Shown here in pieces: positions 9,470 to 18,362 of a stretch of 64,000 bases of DNA. This stretch comes from Streptococcus infantis. GTDB taxonomy: Bacteria > Bacillota > Bacilli > Lactobacillales > Streptococcaceae. Where the stretch lies: NCBI RefSeq assembly GCF_019929575.1, contig NZ_JAHZPU010000007.1, forward strand, positions 1 through 64,000, written 5' to 3'. The stretch's first letter is position 1, and the number at the start of each line of letters is the position of its first letter. The notes beneath the pieces are model-generated. The model was given only the letters and a program-made list of their open reading frames with translations, had not been told where the DNA came from and made no database searches. Both the position numbers and the translations under genes were made by a program.

Positions 9470-9645
9470 GAGGCTGGGACAAAAGTCCTAGCCTCTCAAT
9501 TGTCTTTAGATTATCGAGCAAGACGCAGTGGTTGAGTGGGCTATACTACGCTGATTTCATCAGCTTTTACAGCCTTACTCAACTGTGCGGAGGTGGGACG
9601 ACGAAATCGAATTCTAACGAATTACCGATTTCTGTCCCACTCTCT
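9470..9645. repeat. Hairpin-rich dispersed repeat, copy A (176 bp)
   Basis: This is one of three copies in the window of the same intergenic repeat. One end is GAGGCTGGGAC-AAAA-GTCCTAGCCTC, an 11-bp terminator-like hairpin. The middle has a GCTGATTTCATCAGC hairpin between AGTGGTTGAGT and ACTCAACT. The other end is a long stem built on GGTGGGACGACGAAATCG and CGATTTCTGTCCCAC. It may correspond to a described pneumococcal small repeat (RUP or SPRITE class), but I cannot match the consensus from memory. It overlaps the end of the next gene. Confidence 0.85.
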
Positions 9646-10907
9646 GTTTTTAAATAGCTTAATGTTGTTTCAATATTTTCGAGGGGAACTTTTGCAAAAT
9701 GATAAGGACAAGTCCCTATGTAGGATGATTCGAAAAAGTCAAGATTTAATGAACTATGTTTGAGACTAGCAATCTTAGGATAGTTCCTGAGATCAAGCAA
9801 AAGACCATCATGAAGTGGATAGTTCGGTAGGGAAATGGGATACCTTTGTAAGAGCTGTTGGATGTGCTCCTGACTTTTTTCTTGCAGTGCCAGTCGTGCT
9901 AGTCTGTTTTTCTCAAAGAGTTGACTATCGATGTAGAGTGATAGAGCCTTTTGCATGATAAGGTTGTTATCGTAGTCGAGAATGTTTTTATAGGTCACAA
10001 AAGCTTCCTTGATAGTGTTTGGAAGAAGAAGGGCAGTGATTCGAAGGGCAGGAAAAAGACTGGTAGAAAAGGACTTGATATAGATGACCAAATCATGTTG
10101 GTCTAAATAATGAAAGGTTTGTCCCATTTTAGGATCCAAGTCCCCCAGATAGTCATCCTCAACGATATAAATCTGATATTTTGCAGCCAAGTCAAGGATG
10201 GCAAGTTTTTCCTCTTCAGAATATGAATGTCCCAGAGGATAGTGGAAACGGGGAATAGTATAGAAAAACTTAATCTTTCCGCTTTTAAAGTGTTCCTCAA
10301 GTTCGTTTAGGTCAATGCTGTCTACTCGACGGTCAATGGTTTGATAGGGAAGATTTTGAGCCAGTAGCAGCTGATTCATCCGATGATAGGTCGGTTGTTC
10401 GACCAGTATTTCCTGAGCTTGACCTGGAAAATCAATCTGAGAGAGAATAAAGAGTGCTTGTTGGGTTCCAGATGTCATGACTAATTGGTCTGCCTTACTA
10501 TAAATCGCTTGATCAAAGAGTAATGTCTGAACGGACTGACGTAATTCTTCTAAACCCTCTTGGTGTTCATAGTAGTTGTAGAGATAATTTTCTCGCCCAA
10601 TCAAGCTCTCATTAACGCACAGACGAAAATCATCATAGGCTGCTGCGTGTTCATCGTTAACTGAGATAATTAAGTCTTCATGACTGGTTTGTTGCTCCAA
10701 TACATAATAACCACTTTGAGGTTTGGAGTAGATATATTTCTCGTATCGGAGTTCTAAGAGTGCGCGCTGTATGGTGTCTTTGCTACAGTGAAAATCTTGA
10801 CTAAGTTTTCGGATAGATGGTAGGCGACTTCCAGTGGGAAATCTACCTGATTCTATCTCATTTTTTAGATAGTGAACGACTTGTTCATATTTGCTTTCTT
10901 GCTTCAT
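9579..10907 (-). CDS. MocR-type GntR/aminotransferase-like transcriptional regulator
   Basis: A 442-residue fusion of an N-terminal winged helix of the GntR family (about 1-75; LPSIRKLSQDFHCSKDTIQR) and a fold-type I aminotransferase-like domain. The PLP-binding lysine is expected in YIKSFSTSLFPALR. MocR proteins bind PLP and regulate vitamin B6, GABA or other amine genes; no pdx gene is adjacent, so the target is unknown. The last 21 codons (from ESGTEIGN to PPPHS) and the stop codon are encoded by the repeat at 9470-9645. The native C-terminus has therefore been replaced or extended. Confidence 0.85.
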   Translation of the reverse strand: MKQESKYEQVVHYLKNEIESGRFPTGSRLPSIRKLSQDFHCSKDTIQRALLELRYEKYIYSKPQSGYYVLEQQTSHEDLIISVNDEHAAAYDDFRLCVNESLIGRENYLYNYYEHQEGLEELRQSVQTLLFDQAIYSKADQLVMTSGTQQALFILSQIDFPGQAQEILVEQPTYHRMNQLLLAQNLPYQTIDRRVDSIDLNELEEHFKSGKIKFFYTIPRFHYPLGHSYSEEEKLAILDLAAKYQIYIVEDDYLGDLDPKMGQTFHYLDQHDLVIYIKSFSTSLFPALRITALLLPNTIKEAFVTYKNILDYDNNLIMQKALSLYIDSQLFEKNRLARLALQEKSQEHIQQLLQRYPISLPNYPLHDGLLLDLRNYPKIASLKHSSLNLDFFESSYIGTCPYHFAKVPLENIETTLSYLKTESGTEIGNSLEFDFVVPPPHS

Positions 10908-10965
10908 CCCAGACCTCTCATGATTTTGTTACATTGTACCTTTTTTTTAGAAGTTTGGCAATGTT

Positions 10966-11161
10966 ATACTCTTCGAAAATCTCTTCAAACCGCGTCAACG
11001 TCGCCTTGCCGTAGGTATGGTTACAGACTTCGTCAGTTCTATCCACAACCTCAAAACAGTGTTTTGAGCTGACTTCGTCAGTTCCATCTACAACCTCAAA
11101 ACAGTGCTTTGAGCAACCTGCGGCTAGTTTCCTAGTTTGCTCTTTGATTTTCATTGAGTAT
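10966..11161. repeat. BOX element, A-B-B-C organisation
   Basis: It runs from ATACTCTTCGAAAATC to GATTTTCATTGAGTAT. It contains the complement of the classic BOXA sequence (CGTCGCCTTGCCGTAG), two boxB units (ACTTCGTCAGTTC...CAAAACAGTG...TTTGAG, about 45 bp each) and one boxC (CTGCGGCTAGTTTCC). BOX elements are dispersed repeats of pneumococcus and close relatives. This one lies between the divergent MocR and acetolactate decarboxylase genes, a stretch with no gene. Confidence 0.9.
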
Positions 11162-11237
11162 TAAAAGGCAGTCTAGCATTCAATTCTAATCAGAAATGTG
11201 ATATACTTAGTAAGTAAAATTTTCAAAGAAGAGTGAG

Positions 11238-11966
11238 ATGATAAAGGTGCAAGAACCAGTTAAATTATTCCAATACAATACTTTGGGAGCCTTGATGGCG
11301 GGACTTTACGGTGGAACCATGACCGTTGGTGAATTGCTTGAACATGGTGATTTAGGATTAGGAACCCTGGATTCTATCGATGGAGAATTGATTGTCTTAG
11401 ATGGGAAAGCATATCAGGCTAAGGGTTCAGGGGAGAAACCTGAAATTGTGGAAGTTTCACCAGATGCCTTGATCCCCTATGCAGCAGTTGTACCCCACCA
11501 GGCAGAAGTTATTTTCCGCCAGCGTTTTGAAATGACTGATCAGGAACTTGAAAAACGTATTGAGTCCTATTATGATGGAGAAAATCTTTTCCGTTCCATC
11601 AAGATTCATGGTGATTTTAAGCATATGCATGTTCGCATGATTCCAAAATCAACAAGCGAAACGAAGTTTGCTGAGGTTGCGACGCATCAGCCTGAATATA
11701 GCTGCGACAATGTTTCAGGAACTATCGTTGGTTTTTGGACACCTGAAATTTTCCATGGAGTTAGTGTTGCTGGTTATCATTTGCACTTCATTTCAGACGA
11801 TCTAACCTTTGGTGGCCACGTTATGGACTTCGTTATCAAGGAAGGGATTGTAGAGGTGGGAGCTGTTGACCAGTTGGATCAACGTTTTCCTGTGCAAGAT
11901 CGTCAGTATCTATTTGCTAAGTTTAATGTTGACGAGATGAAAAAAGATATCGAACAGGCAGAATAA
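11238..11966 (+). CDS. budA: Alpha-acetolactate decarboxylase
   Basis: A 242-residue cytoplasmic enzyme that converts alpha-acetolactate to acetoin, diverting pyruvate and limiting branched-chain amino-acid synthesis. The zinc-ligand region GYHLHFISDD and the following GGHVMDF are visible, with the KHMHVRMIPKS segment before them. Its length is normal for the AlsD/BudA family. It begins with ATG at 11238 behind AGAAGAGTG. A membrane protein gene follows after 12 bp, probably in the same transcript. Confidence 0.93.
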   Translation: MIKVQEPVKLFQYNTLGALMAGLYGGTMTVGELLEHGDLGLGTLDSIDGELIVLDGKAYQAKGSGEKPEIVEVSPDALIPYAAVVPHQAEVIFRQRFEMTDQELEKRIESYYDGENLFRSIKIHGDFKHMHVRMIPKSTSETKFAEVATHQPEYSCDNVSGTIVGFWTPEIFHGVSVAGYHLHFISDDLTFGGHVMDFVIKEGIVEVGAVDQLDQRFPVQDRQYLFAKFNVDEMKKDIEQAE

Positions 11967-11978
11967 AAGGAGTCAAAT

Positions 11979-12731
11979 ATGAAAATTCATGTAATAATAA
12001 CGATGCTGGCCTTGTTTGCTATCCTTATAGCAGCTATTTGGTATGCAAGAAAGCAATACAAGATTAATTTTGCAGTTTTGGGCCTTGGGGCAGTTGCATT
12101 TTTTGCTTCTTCTCAAGTCTTGGAGAAAATCGTTCATCTCTTGGTTCTTCATCCACAAAAGGATGGGACAGTTCCACTCATGTCAGAAAATCCTCTTCTC
12201 TATGTGATTTATGGCATTTCTATGGCTGCTTTATTTGAAGAAACAGCTCGACTTATTTTCTTTAAATGGTTGGAGAAGAAAAGAACTTTGGAAGATTCAG
12301 ATGCTCTTGCTTATGGATTGGGTCATGGTGGCTTGGAGTTGATCTATATCGGGATTGCAAGTTTACTCAATCTCTTCATCCTCTTTTCAGCCGTAGAATC
12401 TCAAAATCCAAACATTATGCAGCTCTTGCCTGAAAGTACGCTTGCTACGATTAACAATATAGCAGCATGGCAGATTTACCTTTTGGGACTAGAGAGAATC
12501 CTAGCCTTACTTCTTCAAGTCGGCTTGACCTTCTGGGTTTATCAAGCAGTTCGCCAAAAGAAATGGATTTACCTAGTAGCTGCTTATGGTTTACACGCCC
12601 TATTTGATTTGGCTCCGAGCCTATCTCAAGTTGGTTGGTTGTCAAATCCACTTCTCGTAGAAGGATTGTTAGCAGTGGAAGTTATTATTTTTATTTACTT
12701 TACAAAAACAATCTTTTATAAAAAGCAATAA
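11979..12731 (+). CDS. YhfC-family intramembrane protease-like membrane protein
   Basis: A 250-residue polytopic membrane protein with about seven hydrophobic segments. The pattern ALFEETARLIFF followed by YGLGHGGLELIYIG resembles the YhfC family. That family is related to the CPBP/glutamic-type intramembrane proteases, with Glu-Glu and His as putative catalytic residues. The substrate is unknown. RBS AAGGAG is present. The gene sits directly after budA and ends in a terminator, so the two are likely co-transcribed. Confidence 0.75.
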   Translation: MKIHVIITMLALFAILIAAIWYARKQYKINFAVLGLGAVAFFASSQVLEKIVHLLVLHPQKDGTVPLMSENPLLYVIYGISMAALFEETARLIFFKWLEKKRTLEDSDALAYGLGHGGLELIYIGIASLLNLFILFSAVESQNPNIMQLLPESTLATINNIAAWQIYLLGLERILALLLQVGLTFWVYQAVRQKKWIYLVAAYGLHALFDLAPSLSQVGWLSNPLLVEGLLAVEVIIFIYFTKTIFYKKQ

Positions 12732-12734
12732 TAC

Positions 12735-12759
12735 AAAAAAGAGGTTCATCCTCTTTTTA
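12735..12759 (+). terminator. Rho-independent terminator
   Basis: AAAAAGAGG and CCTCTTTTT form a stem around a short TTCAT loop and end in a T-run. It closes the budA-yhfC unit. Confidence 0.8.
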
Positions 12760-12806
12760 GTTTGAGCTTTTGAAAAGCTAACCAAATCATCGAAAAATAG
12801 AGCTAA

Positions 12807-12818
12807 AAATGGTATAAT
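12807..12818 (+). promoter_or_regulatory. Extended -10 promoter of murB-pot
   Basis: AATGGTATAATGG contains a perfect -10 TATAAT (12813-12818) preceded by the TGn extension, 30 bp before the murB ATG. It probably drives murB and the downstream potABCD genes. Confidence 0.6.
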
Positions 12819-12847
12819 GGAATGAATTTTATAAAAGGATTAGAAAA

Positions 12848-13753
12848 ATGACCGTATTAGATAAATTAAATGAAACCTTAGAAGGAATCGATATTCGATT
12901 CGATGAACCGCTAAAAACTTATACCTATACCAAAGTTGGAGGGAAGGCAGATTATTTAGTTTTTCCTCGTAATCGTTATGAGATGGCTCGTGTGGTAAAA
13001 TTTGCCAATCAGGAAAACATTCCTTGGATGGTTCTTGGAAATGCAAGTAACATTATCGTCCGTGAGGGTGGAGTACGTGGCTTTGTAATCATGTGTGACA
13101 AGCTCAATAATGTTTCTGTTGATGGTTACACTATTGAGGCTGAAGCTGGAGCTAACTTGATTGAAACCACTCGTATTGCCCTCCGTCATAGCTTGACAGG
13201 CTTTGAGTTTGCTTGTGGAATTCCAGGAAGCGTCGGAGGTGCAGTCTTTATGAATGCTGGCGCCTATGGTGGTGAGATTGCTCATGTTCTTCAGTCTTGT
13301 CAAATCTTGACTAAGGAAGGTGAAATCGAAACCTTGTCTGCTAAGGACTTAGCCTTTGGTTATCGTCATTCAGCCATTCAAGCATCAGGAGCAGTAGTCC
13401 TATCTGCTAAGTTTGCCTTAGCTCCAGGTAATCACCAAGTTATCAAGCAAGAAATGGACCGCTTGACTCACCTTCGTGAACTCAAGCAACCTTTAGAGTA
13501 TCCTTCATGTGGATCAGTCTTTAAACGTCCAGTGGGACATTTTGCTGGACAATTGATTGCTGAAGCTGGTTTGAAAGGATATCGTATTGGTGGCGTAGAA
13601 GTTTCAGAAAAGCATGCAGGCTTTATGGTTAATATTGCTGATGGAACTGCCAGAGATTATGAAGACTTGATTGAGTCTGTCATTGAGAAGGTTAAAGAAC
13701 ACTCAGGTGTTACTCTCGAGCGAGAAGTTCGTATCTTGGGTGAACATGAGTAA
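12848..13753 (+). CDS. murB: UDP-N-acetylenolpyruvoylglucosamine reductase
   Basis: A 301-residue FAD/NADPH enzyme that makes UDP-MurNAc for peptidoglycan synthesis. FAD-binding segments [12 protein letters not shown] and [19 protein letters not shown] are clear. The C-terminal catalytic region contains [11 protein letters not shown] and the closing EREVRILG. It is a type II MurB without the extra E. coli domain. The gene is followed after 161 bp by potA; murB-potABCD is a conserved streptococcal arrangement. Confidence 0.95.
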   Translation: MTVLDKLNETLEGIDIRFDEPLKTYTYTKVGGKADYLVFPRNRYEMARVVKFANQENIPWMVLGNASNIIVREGGVRGFVIMCDKLNNVSVDGYTIEAEAGANLIETTRIALRHSLTGFEFACGIPGSVGGAVFMNAGAYGGEIAHVLQSCQILTKEGEIETLSAKDLAFGYRHSAIQASGAVVLSAKFALAPGNHQVIKQEMDRLTHLRELKQPLEYPSCGSVFKRPVGHFAGQLIAEAGLKGYRIGGVEVSEKHAGFMVNIADGTARDYEDLIESVIEKVKEHSGVTLEREVRILGEHE

Positions 13754-13770
13754 ATACTAGAAATAGCTTA

Positions 13771-13884
13771 GCTGCTACTAACTAGAATGTAGAGGGGGTG
13801 AAAGCCTATCGTTAGTGCAGAAGAATGTAGGCAGTTCAATCTCCTACAAGAGGTAGTAGCGGCCTGACAGAGCCCTGATCTGTT
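13771..13884 (+). ncRNA. Candidate structured leader RNA upstream of potA
   Basis: The murB-potA gap folds compactly. GCTGCTACTA (13771-13780) pairs over 10 bp with TAGTAGCGGC (13854-13863, one G-U). Inside lies a TGTAGG/CCTACA hairpin (13826-13831 with 13843-13848). After the closing stem comes a TGACAGA/TCTGTTA hairpin (13865-13885). AGAATGTAG occurs twice (13784, 13822). I do not recognise a known riboswitch class. The structure is read by eye, not computed. Confidence 0.5.
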
Positions 13885-13914
13885 AATCTATGAAAAAGAA
13901 GGAATAAATGACAA

Positions 13915-15072
13915 TTGAAAAAACCAATCATCGAATTCAGAAACGTTTCTAAAGTTTTTGAAGATAGCGACACCAAGGTTCTCAAGGATATTAACTTTGA
14001 GTTGGAAGAAGGAAAATTTTACACACTGCTAGGAGCGTCTGGTTCAGGGAAATCAACTATTCTCAATATCATCGCAGGTTTGCTGGATGCAACGACTGGT
14101 GATATTTTGTTGGACGGCGTGCGAATCAATGATATCCCGACCAATAAGCGTGATGTTCATACAGTCTTCCAGTCTTATGCCTTGTTCCCGCATATGAATG
14201 TCTTTGAAAATGTTGCCTTTCCATTACGTTTGCGTAAGGTCGATAAGAAAGAAATCGAACGACGTGTATTAGAAGTTCTCAAAATGGTACAGTTGGAAGG
14301 TTTCGAAAAACGTTCTATTCGTAAGCTTTCTGGAGGACAACGCCAGCGTGTAGCTATTGCGCGTGCGATTATCAACCAGCCTCGTGTTGTTCTCTTGGAT
14401 GAACCTTTGTCAGCCTTGGACTTGAAGTTGCGAACAGATATGCAGTACGAACTGCGTGAACTGCAACAGCGATTGGGCATTACCTTTGTTTTTGTTACAC
14501 ATGATCAAGAAGAAGCCTTGGCTATGAGTGACTGGATTTTCGTTATGAATGACGGTGAAATTGTTCAGTCAGGAACACCAGTTGACATCTACGACGAGCC
14601 AATCAACCACTTTGTTGCAACCTTTATCGGTGAATCAAACATCTTGCCAGGAACCATGATTGAGGACTACTTGGTCGAATTTAACGGCAAACGCTTTGAA
14701 GCGGTCGATGGTGGTATGAAGCCAAATGAACCGGTTGAAGTCGTGATTCGTCCAGAAGACTTGCGCATAACACTTCCAGAAGAAGGCAAGCTCCAAGTTA
14801 AGGTCGATACTCAGCTTTTCCGTGGGGTTCACTATGAGATTATCGCTTATGATGAACTCGGCAATGAATGGATGATTCACTCAACTCGTAAGGCCATCGT
14901 TGGTGAGGAAATTGGTCTGGACTTTGAACCAGAAGACATCCACATCATGCGTCTCAATGAAACAGAAGAAGAGTTCGATGCTCGTATCGAAGAGTACGTA
15001 GAAATCGAAGAGCATGAAGCAGGTCTGATTAACGCTATTGAGGAGGAAAGAGATGAAGAAAACAACCTCTAA
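13915..15072 (+). CDS. potA: Spermidine/putrescine ABC transporter ATPase PotA
   Basis: A 385-residue ABC ATPase of the polyamine importer. Walker A is GASGSGKST (40-48), the signature LSGGQRQR lies near 140, Walker B is [10 protein letters not shown], and a TOBE-type C-terminal domain follows. The conserved N-terminus MKKPIIEF requires a TTG start at 13915. The better-placed ATG at 13908 is in another frame and stops after 14 codons. The C-terminus is very acidic (EEERDEEN). It heads the potABCD operon. Confidence 0.94.
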   Translation: MKKPIIEFRNVSKVFEDSDTKVLKDINFELEEGKFYTLLGASGSGKSTILNIIAGLLDATTGDILLDGVRINDIPTNKRDVHTVFQSYALFPHMNVFENVAFPLRLRKVDKKEIERRVLEVLKMVQLEGFEKRSIRKLSGGQRQRVAIARAIINQPRVVLLDEPLSALDLKLRTDMQYELRELQQRLGITFVFVTHDQEEALAMSDWIFVMNDGEIVQSGTPVDIYDEPINHFVATFIGESNILPGTMIEDYLVEFNGKRFEAVDGGMKPNEPVEVVIRPEDLRITLPEEGKLQVKVDTQLFRGVHYEIIAYDELGNEWMIHSTRKAIVGEEIGLDFEPEDIHIMRLNETEEEFDARIEEYVEIEEHEAGLINAIEEERDEENNL

Positions 15073-15859
15073 ACTCTTTGTAGTGCCCTACATGCTTTGG
15101 ATTGCACTCTTTGTATTGGCACCCTTGATCTTGATTTTTGGGCAATCCTTTTTCAACATCGAAGGCCAGTTCAGTTTAGAAAACTATAAATCCTATTTTG
15201 CGTCGCAAAACTTAACCTATCTTAAAATGAGCTTTAACTCGGTTCTCTATGCAGGGATTGTAACTCTAGTGACGCTTCTTATCAGTTATCCAACAGCCCT
15301 CTTTTTGACTCGTCTTAAACACCGTCAACTCTGGCTCATGCTAATCATCTTGCCAACCTGGATCAACCTTCTCCTTAAGGCCTATGCCTTTATCGGGATT
15401 TTTGGTCAAAATGGTTCTATCAACCAATTCCTAGAATTTATCGGAATCGGTTCGCAGCAGTTGCTATTTACGGATTTCTCATTTATCTTTGTCGCAAGCT
15501 ATATCGAGCTTCCATTTATGATTTTACCTATCTTTAACGTTTTGGACGATATGGATAACAATCTCATCAATGCCAGCTATGACCTTGGTGCAACCAAGTG
15601 GGAAACCTTCCGTCATGTCATCTTCCCTCTGTCTATGAACGGGGTGCGAAGCGGAGTTCAATCTGTCTTTATCCCAAGTTTGAGTCTCTTCATGTTGACT
15701 CGTTTGATTGGGGGGAACCGAGTGATTACTTTGGGGACTGCCATCGAGCAGAACTTCTTGACCAATGACAACTATGGTATGGGTTCAACTATCGGTGTTG
15801 TTCTTATCCTGACTATGTTTATCACTATGTGGGTGACTAAGGAAAGGAGAGAACGATGA
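15053..15859 (+). CDS. potB: Spermidine/putrescine ABC transporter permease PotB
   Basis: A 268-residue permease with about six transmembrane helices. The EAA-like loop [15 protein letters not shown] is visible. The ATG at 15053 lies 6 bp after GAGGAGG and overlaps the end of potA. The in-frame codon at 15038 is upstream of this RBS and is not the start. It forms the channel with PotC. Confidence 0.93.
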   Translation: MKKTTSKLFVVPYMLWIALFVLAPLILIFGQSFFNIEGQFSLENYKSYFASQNLTYLKMSFNSVLYAGIVTLVTLLISYPTALFLTRLKHRQLWLMLIILPTWINLLLKAYAFIGIFGQNGSINQFLEFIGIGSQQLLFTDFSFIFVASYIELPFMILPIFNVLDDMDNNLINASYDLGATKWETFRHVIFPLSMNGVRSGVQSVFIPSLSLFMLTRLIGGNRVITLGTAIEQNFLTNDNYGMGSTIGVVLILTMFITMWVTKERRER

Positions 15860-16629
15860 AAAAATTATCGAATCTTTACCTAGCCTTTGTCTTTATCGTC
15901 CTTTATTTGCCAATTTTTTACCTGATCGGCTATGCCTTTAATGCTGGCGATGATATGAATAGTTTTACAGGCTTTAGTTTGTCTCACTTTGAAACCATGT
16001 TTGGAGATGGAAGACTCATGCTCATCTTGGTTCAGACCTTTTTACTAGCCTTCCTATCAGCCTTGATTGCGACTGTTATTGGGACTTTCGGTGCTATCTA
16101 CATCTACCAATCACGCAAAAAATATCAAGAAGCCTTCTTATCACTCAATAACATTTTGATGGTTGCACCAGACGTTATGATTGGTGCCAGCTTCTTGATT
16201 CTCTTTACACAACTCAAGTTTTCACTTGGATTTTTGACAGTTCTGTCTAGTCATGTGGCCTTCTCCATTCCAATCGTAGTGCTGATGGTTTTGCCTCGCC
16301 TTAAGGAAATGAACGGTGACATGATTCATGCAGCCTATGACCTTGGTGCCAGCCAGTTCCAGATGTTTAAGGAAATTATGCTTCCTTACCTAACGCCGTC
16401 TATTATTGCAGGATACTTCATGGCATTCACCTATTCTCTAGATGACTTTGCTGTAACTTTTTTCGTAACGGGAAATGGTTTCTCAACCTTGTCAGTTGAG
16501 ATCTACTCTCGAGCTCGTAAGGGAATTTCGCTAGAAATCAATGCTCTTTCAGCCTTGGTCTTTCTCTTTAGTATTATCCTAGTTGTCGGATATTACTTCA
16601 TTTCACGTGAGAAGGAGGAGCAAGCATGA
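15856..16629 (+). CDS. potC: Spermidine/putrescine ABC transporter permease PotC
   Basis: A 257-residue permease with about six transmembrane helices. The EAA loop AAYDLGASQFQMFKEIMLP is typical. Its ATG overlaps the potB stop by four bases, implying coupled translation. It acts with PotB. Confidence 0.94.
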   Translation: MKKLSNLYLAFVFIVLYLPIFYLIGYAFNAGDDMNSFTGFSLSHFETMFGDGRLMLILVQTFLLAFLSALIATVIGTFGAIYIYQSRKKYQEAFLSLNNILMVAPDVMIGASFLILFTQLKFSLGFLTVLSSHVAFSIPIVVLMVLPRLKEMNGDMIHAAYDLGASQFQMFKEIMLPYLTPSIIAGYFMAFTYSLDDFAVTFFVTGNGFSTLSVEIYSRARKGISLEINALSALVFLFSIILVVGYYFISREKEEQA

Positions 16630-17696
16630 AACGACTCTATTCATTTTTAGCAGGAATTCTAGCGATTATCCTTGTCTTGTGGGGAATTTCTTACCATCTT
16701 GACAGTAAAATCAATAGTCGCGATAGTCAAAAATTGGTTATCTACAACTGGGGAGACTATATCGATCCTGAACTTCTGGAGAAATTTACAGAAGAAACAG
16801 GAATCCAAGTCCAGTACGAAACCTTTGACTCCAACGAAGCTATGTACACGAAAATCAAGCAGGGTGGAACGACTTATGATATTGCCATCCCAAGTGAGTA
16901 CATGATTAACAAAATGAAGGACGAAGACCTTCTAGTTCCACTGGATTATAGTAAGATTGAGGGCATTGAGAATATCGGTCCAGAGTTTCTCAACCAGTCT
17001 TTTGACCCAAACAACCAGTACTCTATCCCATACTTCTGGGGGACCTTGGGAATCGTCTACAATGAAACTATGGTGGAAGAAGCGCCTGAACATTGGGACG
17101 ACCTTTGGAAGCCAGAGTATAAAAACTCTATTATGCTTTTTGATGGGGCGCGTGAAGTACTTGGTTTAGGTCTTAACTCGCTAGGTTATAGCCTCAACTC
17201 TAAAGATCCACAGCAGTTGGAGGAAACGGTAGATAAGCTCTATAAGCTAACACCGAATATCAAGGCTATTGTAGCCGATGAGATGAAGGGTTACATGATT
17301 CAGAACAACGCTGCTATCGGTGTGACCTTCTCTGGTGAAGCCAGCCAGATGCTTGAGAAAAATGAAAATCTCCGCTATGTCGTACCGACAGAAGCAAGTA
17401 ACCTCTGGTTTGACAATATGGTCATTCCCAAAACAGTCAAAAACCAAGACGCAGCATACGCCTTTATCAACTTTATGTTGAAACCTGACAATGCTCTTAA
17501 GAACGCAGAGTATGTCGGCTATTCAACACCAAACAATGCTGCTAAGGAAATGCTCCCTGAGGAGACAAAAGAGGACAAGTCTTTCTATCCAGACGCAGAC
17601 ACTATGAAACACCTAGAAGTTTATGAGAAGTTTGACCATAAATGGACAGGAATTTACAGCGACCTCTTCCTACAATTTAAGATGTATCGGAAGTAG
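16626..17696 (+). CDS. potD: Polyamine ABC transporter substrate-binding protein PotD
   Basis: A 356-residue polyamine-binding protein exposed outside the membrane. A hydrophobic N-terminal segment (about 7-24) has no lipobox cysteine, so it may stay as an uncleaved signal anchor or be cleaved normally. Binding-pocket sequence includes YNWGDYIDPE and IPYFWGTLGI. Its start overlaps the potC stop by four bases. PotD is a surface antigen in pneumococcus. A strong terminator follows. Confidence 0.94.
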   Translation: MKRLYSFLAGILAIILVLWGISYHLDSKINSRDSQKLVIYNWGDYIDPELLEKFTEETGIQVQYETFDSNEAMYTKIKQGGTTYDIAIPSEYMINKMKDEDLLVPLDYSKIEGIENIGPEFLNQSFDPNNQYSIPYFWGTLGIVYNETMVEEAPEHWDDLWKPEYKNSIMLFDGAREVLGLGLNSLGYSLNSKDPQQLEETVDKLYKLTPNIKAIVADEMKGYMIQNNAAIGVTFSGEASQMLEKNENLRYVVPTEASNLWFDNMVIPKTVKNQDAAYAFINFMLKPDNALKNAEYVGYSTPNNAAKEMLPEETKEDKSFYPDADTMKHLEVYEKFDHKWTGIYSDLFLQFKMYRK

Positions 17697-17710
17697 GAGT
17701 ATATAAAACA

Positions 17711-17740
17711 AAACGAACCAGTCAAGCTGGTTCGTTTTTT
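17711..17740 (+). terminator. Rho-independent terminator of potABCD
   Basis: AAACGAACCAG and CTGGTTCGTTT form an 11-bp stem with a five-base loop, followed by TTTT. Confidence 0.9.
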
Positions 17741-17837
17741 GAATAGTTGTATAACTGTATATTTTTACTATCCTATTTGCTTATTTTATAGCCTAGTAGT
17801 ATACTAAGTTTATAATAATAGAAAGCGGTAACAAATC

Positions 17838-18089
17838 ATGAAAATGTCTACTTTTTTCAAAAAAAGTTACTGGCCAACCTTTTTAATTGTTAACGAAACA
17901 ATTATACTATTTCATTTAAAGGATGGCTTGGATCGGCAATATCTAACAACGGATTCCATACATTTGGTAATAGGGTTCTTTATATTTGCAAATATTTTCG
18001 TATTTATGTATAGCAATTCGAAAACTTGGAATAAAAGTTGGGATAAAAAGAAAAATGGCAGTAAGAAAAAATATATCCTGAAAAAGTAA
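17838..18089 (+). CDS. Small hypothetical membrane protein
   Basis: An 83-residue protein I do not recognise. It has one weakly hydrophobic N-terminal stretch (WPTFLIVNETIILF) and one clear transmembrane segment (LVIGFFIFANIFVFMY). It ends in a strongly basic lysine-rich tail. The coding sequence is AT-rich compared with the pot genes. Only a poor RBS (GAAAGCGG) precedes the ATG. It lies alone between the pot terminator and the alaS T-box. Confidence 0.55.
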   Translation: MKMSTFFKKSYWPTFLIVNETIILFHLKDGLDRQYLTTDSIHLVIGFFIFANIFVFMYSNSKTWNKSWDKKKNGSKKKYILKK

Positions 18090-18134
18090 TCAGGGATGTA
18101 GGGAGTTGGTTATTTAAATGAGGATTATTTCCAG

Positions 18135-18163
18135 TTGACGCAGGCTTAAAAAAACGATATAAT
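18135..18163 (+). promoter_or_regulatory. Promoter of the alanine T-box transcript
   Basis: TTGACG (18135-18140) and TATAAT (18158-18163) are separated by exactly 17 bp. The leader RNA would begin near 18170. Confidence 0.8.
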
Positions 18164-18169
18164 AAGAAA

Positions 18170-18345
18170 GTTGAGAATTGATTTTCTCTCCATCTTAGTT
18201 CAGAGAATTGGCGGTGCTGCGAGCCATCTAAGATAGAAAATCATGCTACTCAATCCAACAATTGCATAAGAATCAAAGAATGACAAGTTCATTGAATGAA
18301 GGTGGTACCGCGGTTTTTCGCCCTTCGTGATATGGATTTGTCTTT
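18170..18345 (+). promoter_or_regulatory. T-box leader, alanine type
   Basis: The T-box sequence GAAGGTGGTACCGCGG (about 18297-18313) is followed by CGCCCTTC, which pairs with GAAGG. A Stem I region lies at about 18180-18240. A GCT alanine codon at 18216-18218 inside GGTGCTGCGAGCC is the likely specifier. Uncharged tRNA-Ala would allow read-through. The first gene downstream is a LURP-one protein, then alaS. Confidence 0.85.
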
Positions 18346-18362
18346 TATTTTTGGAGGTGCTT

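Noticed and set aside
9536-9763. 75-codon plus-strand frame
   Set aside because: Formed by the dispersed repeat and the antisense of the MocR gene.
10918-11154. 78-codon minus-strand frame with an internal peptide repeat
   Set aside because: The repeat is simply the two boxB units of the BOX element.
13784-13890. Resemblance of the potA leader to a TPP riboswitch (GGGGGTG and CCTGATCTG-like strings)
   Set aside because: The required CTGAGA core is missing and the strings do not sit in the TPP arrangement. The downstream genes transport polyamines.
13908-13952. Frameshift in potA (ATG out of frame with the conserved protein)
   Set aside because: A TTG at 13915 gives the intact conserved N-terminus, so no frameshift is needed.
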